Part shown: positions 6,997 through 9,154 of the stretch, piece by piece | How positions within the stretch are numbered: position 1 is the stretch's first letter | Layout of the letters: each line of letters opens with the position of its first letter | Source: Desulfuromonadaceae bacterium | GTDB lineage: Bacteria; Desulfobacterota; Desulfuromonadia; Desulfuromonadales; Syntrophotaleaceae | Direction: 5' to 3' | DNA length: 9,154 bases | NCBI GenBank assembly: GCA_021107335.1 | Contig: JAIOSZ010000063.1 | Span: 1-9,154, forward strand | Made by a program: the position numbers and the translations under genes | Notes under the pieces: model-generated | What the model saw: only the letters and a program-made list of their open reading frames with translations | Database searches by the model: none | What the model was told of the DNA's origin: nothing

Positions 6997-8151
6997 TCAC
7001 TCCTTACAAATAGCGGCCCGTTGTCCAGCCCGCTTTTTCAATACCAAATTGTCTCGATGAACCACTTCGGCACCATACTGGTAGCCGAGCAGCCCTACGA
7101 TATCCTGAGAATTACATCCTTGAATACGCGCCAGTTCAACCTGAGAATAATTGATGATGCCCCGGGCGAACTCACGTCCCTCGGGGTCGCAGAGTCGCAC
7201 CGCATCGCCTCGTTCGAAACTCCCCTCAATTACGGAGATTCCAGAGGGCAACAGACTCTTACCCTTCGCAACCAGCGCGTGGCGAGCCCCTTCATCGACC
7301 AGCAGGCGACCGCGGGGCTTTTTGGTAAAAGCGATCCAGTGTTTACGGGCCGTAAGACGGTCGACCGAGGGCAGAAACCAGCTGCCCAGCTCCTCACCGG
7401 CAAACAAGCGCGGTAGCACCCGCGGCTGACGGCCGTTAACGATGACCGTGCTGACACCATAGAGGGAGGCCAACCTAGCCGCTTCGATCTTGGTCGCCAT
7501 GCCGCCGGTGCCAACCTCGCTGCCGGCACCACCGGCCATCGCCTCGATCTCCGGGGTAATATGCTCGACCCGGGCGATCAGCTTGGCCTGGGGATTGGTT
7601 CGCGGGTTGCTGTCGTAGAGACCATCGATATCTGACAGAATCACCAGCAGATCGGCCTCGGCCAGGTTAGTCACCAAGGCCGAAAGATTGTCATTGTCAC
7701 CGAAACGAATTTCATCCACCACCACCGTGTCGTTCTCGTTGATGATAGGAATGATGCTGTAGTCCAGCAGCGTCATGAGGGTATTGCGGGCGTTGAGAAA
7801 ACGCCTCCGGTTGGCCAGATCGTCCCGAGTCAGCAGAATCTGCGCAACTCGCAGATCGCAAGCGCGAAAAGCATCTTTGTAAAAGCGCATCAGCCGGCCC
7901 TGACCGATAGCCGCCGCTGCCTGCTTGAGGGGAATGGTAGACGGCCGGCCGACAATGCCAAGATCGCCCTTACCGACAGCTACCGCACCGGAGGAGACCA
8001 GCAGCACCTCGTAGCCCTGCTCGACGAGCTCGCAGAGATCGGCAACCAGCGTATGGATAATGGCCGGATCCACACCATCGGTACCGACCAACACACCACT
8101 GCCGATCTTGATGACAACCCGCTTAACATTTGCCAGAAGTTCTTTGCGCAT
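6997..8151 (-). CDS. proB: Glutamate 5-kinase with C-terminal PUA domain
   Basis: This 384-residue protein is the full two-domain form. It phosphorylates glutamate with ATP, the first and usually proline-feedback-inhibited step of proline synthesis. The amino acid kinase domain covers about 10-260. It shows VVIKIGSGVLVG (12-23), LLVSSGAVAVGKGDLG (50-65), NENDTVVVDEIRFGDNDNLS (138-157), ILSDIDGLYDSNP (171-183) and GTGGMATKIEAA (214-225). The PUA domain follows at about 279-370, including GRLLVDEGA and FARGIINYSQ. The ATG at 8151 has AGGGG 7 nt upstream, which fixes the start. Its last codons serve as the ribosome binding site of proA. It lies 76 nt downstream of obgE across a gap with a small hairpin, so it may share the obgE transcript or begin a new one; I found no clear promoter. 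Confidence 0.97.
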   Translation of the reverse strand: MRKELLANVKRVVIKIGSGVLVGTDGVDPAIIHTLVADLCELVEQGYEVLLVSSGAVAVGKGDLGIVGRPSTIPLKQAAAAIGQGRLMRFYKDAFRACDLRVAQILLTRDDLANRRRFLNARNTLMTLLDYSIIPIINENDTVVVDEIRFGDNDNLSALVTNLAEADLLVILSDIDGLYDSNPRTNPQAKLIARVEHITPEIEAMAGGAGSEVGTGGMATKIEAARLASLYGVSTVIVNGRQPRVLPRLFAGEELGSWFLPSVDRLTARKHWIAFTKKPRGRLLVDEGARHALVAKGKSLLPSGISVIEGSFERGDAVRLCDPEGREFARGIINYSQVELARIQGCNSQDIVGLLGYQYGAEVVHRDNLVLKKRAGQRAAICKE

Positions 8152-8174
8152 GCCCGATCCCCTCTTAGCAACTC

Positions 8175-8197
8175 GGCAAATTTCTTATGAAATTGCC
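8175..8197 (-). promoter_or_regulatory. Hairpin in the obgE-proB gap
   Basis: The plus strand reads GGCAAATTTC, loop TTAT, GAAATTGCC. That is nine base pairs with a single bulged A and a 4-nt loop. On the transcribed strand there is no T-run after it, so it is not a standard intrinsic terminator. It could be an mRNA processing or stability element between obgE and proB. The function is unknown. Confidence 0.4.
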
Positions 8198-8227
8198 CTG
8201 AACTTTACGTGCACCGACGACAGCCCG

Positions 8228-9154
8228 TCAAGCCGGACCGAACTCGTCAAAGTCTTCGCCAGAACGCAGCTGGGACAGTTCCTTTGCGACAAGAGCCACC
8301 AGTTCCTCGAGGCCGTCTTTGGTGACCGCCGAAACCATCAAGGTTTTGAAACCCCGCTCAGCAAAGATTGCCGAGATAGCGTCTGCCTGCTCGCGCACCT
8401 CGGTCACATCGGACTTGCTCAACACTACAATTTGAGGCTTTTCTAGCAACTTCGGATTGTGCCGCTCCAGTTCCCGATTAATGGTATCGAAGCGGTCCAC
8501 CGGATCACCCTCCTGCAAATCGGTCAAATCGACCATATGCAAAAACAGATCGGTACGCTCAATATGGCGCAAAAACCGGGTACCCAGACCGAGGCCTTCG
8601 CTGGCGCCCTCAATGAGGCCAGGAATATCCGCGACCACAAAGCTCTGATAGCCGCCGTAACCCACCACGCCGAGGTTCGGAACCAGGGTGGTGAAGGGAT
8701 AGTCTGCGATCTTGGGCCGAGCAGCGGATATAGCTGAAATCAGGGTTGATTTACCGGCGTTTGGCATACCGACAAGGCCGACATCAGCCAGCAGTTTGAG
8801 CTCCAGACGCAACCAAATCTCGTCACCAGGCATTCCCGGTTGTACATGACGGGGTGCCTGGTTAGTGCTGGTCTTAAAGCGGGCATTGCCACGACCCCCC
8901 TGTCCACCCTTGACGGCCACAAAGCGTTGTCCCCGGTCCTTAAGATCGGCCAGCACTTCGCCGCTCTCCTGGTCGTAGACCAACACACCTGGCGGCACAA
9001 GGATCAACAGATCCTCGCCATTTTTGCCATGGCGATTCGCACCCATACCATGGCTGCCCCTCTTGGCTTTGTAGCGAACCTTGTAGCGCAAATCAAGCAA
9101 GGTGCCTAAACCCTCGTCGACCTCAAAGATGACATCGCCGCCATCGCCGCCATC
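8228..9154 (-). CDS. obgE: Obg family GTPase (ObgE/CgtA), N-terminus cut by window edge
   Basis: The frame is open to the window edge; 308 residues are visible, starting DGGDGGDVIFEV. Comparison with the family suggests about 35 residues are missing. Obg is an essential GTPase that binds the 50S subunit late in assembly, responds to ppGpp and links growth to nutrient state. Residues 1-120 of the visible part are the glycine-rich Obg fold (KRGSHGMGANRHGKNGEDL, KGGQGGRGNARFKT). The GTPase domain has G1 GMPNAGKST (129-137), the DYPFTTLVPN switch region (151-160), G3 DIPGLIEGASEGLGLG (176-191), G4 SKSD (246-249) and G5 SAV (275-277). G4 is SKxD rather than the common NKxD. The protein stops soon after the G domain, so the extra OCT domain of Gram-positive Obg is absent. 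Its usual neighbours upstream, rplU and rpmA, would lie beyond the right edge if the common order holds. Confidence 0.97.
   Translation of the reverse strand, partial: DGGDGGDVIFEVDEGLGTLLDLRYKVRYKAKRGSHGMGANRHGKNGEDLLILVPPGVLVYDQESGEVLADLKDRGQRFVAVKGGQGGRGNARFKTSTNQAPRHVQPGMPGDEIWLRLELKLLADVGLVGMPNAGKSTLISAISAARPKIADYPFTTLVPNLGVVGYGGYQSFVVADIPGLIEGASEGLGLGTRFLRHIERTDLFLHMVDLTDLQEGDPVDRFDTINRELERHNPKLLEKPQIVVLSKSDVTEVREQADAISAIFAERGFKTLMVSAVTKDGLEELVALVAKELSQLRSGEDFDEFGPA

Noticed and set aside
9133..9154. Short tandem GATGGCGGC repeat at the right edge
   Set aside because: It encodes the conserved DGGDGGD segment of Obg and needs no other explanation.

Overview
This window looks like chromosomal, housekeeping DNA from a Desulfuromonadales/Geobacter-type bacterium (Desulfobacterota group). 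That placement is inferred from the gene order obg-proB-proA-nadD-rsfS-rlmH-(LapB-like TPR)-gpmI-comF and from the style of the proteins; no rRNA or other taxonomic marker is present. Every supported gene is on the minus strand, so the biological reading order runs from high to low coordinates.

Right part (9154 down to 4194). The window opens inside obgE, a 50S-assembly GTPase that lacks its first ~35 residues here. A 76-nt gap with a small hairpin follows, then proB and proA, the first two enzymes of proline synthesis, 3 nt apart. Next come nadD (NAD synthesis), rsfS (ribosome silencing factor) and rlmH (23S rRNA pseudouridine methyltransferase). Spacing here is tight, and rsfS and rlmH overlap as ATGA. 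The block joins large-subunit assembly and control (Obg, RsfS, RlmH) with proline and NAD supply, and is probably one operon or two overlapping ones.

Middle (4193 to 3999). This is the only sizeable gap, about 195 nt. It is mostly filled by a ~123-nt imperfect palindrome that starts directly after the rlmH stop codon. The palindrome contains a possible intrinsic terminator for the upstream operon. A second short hairpin sits just upstream of a strong Shine-Dalgarno of the next gene.

Left part (3998 to 1). A membrane-anchored TPR protein resembling LapB, with a LapA-like two-helix N-terminus and a C-terminal zinc ribbon, is followed 2 nt later by gpmI (cofactor-independent phosphoglycerate mutase). 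comF (zinc ribbon plus phosphoribosyltransferase) and the first 92 codons of an endonuclease III-family DNA glycosylase follow; the latter runs off the left edge. Short spacings suggest a second operon.

I found no mobile-element proteins, CRISPR, tRNA/rRNA, toxin-antitoxin or defence genes. The features most worth a second look are the palindromic intergenic element and the apparent LapA-LapB fusion. Nothing here supports a claim of a wholly new system.
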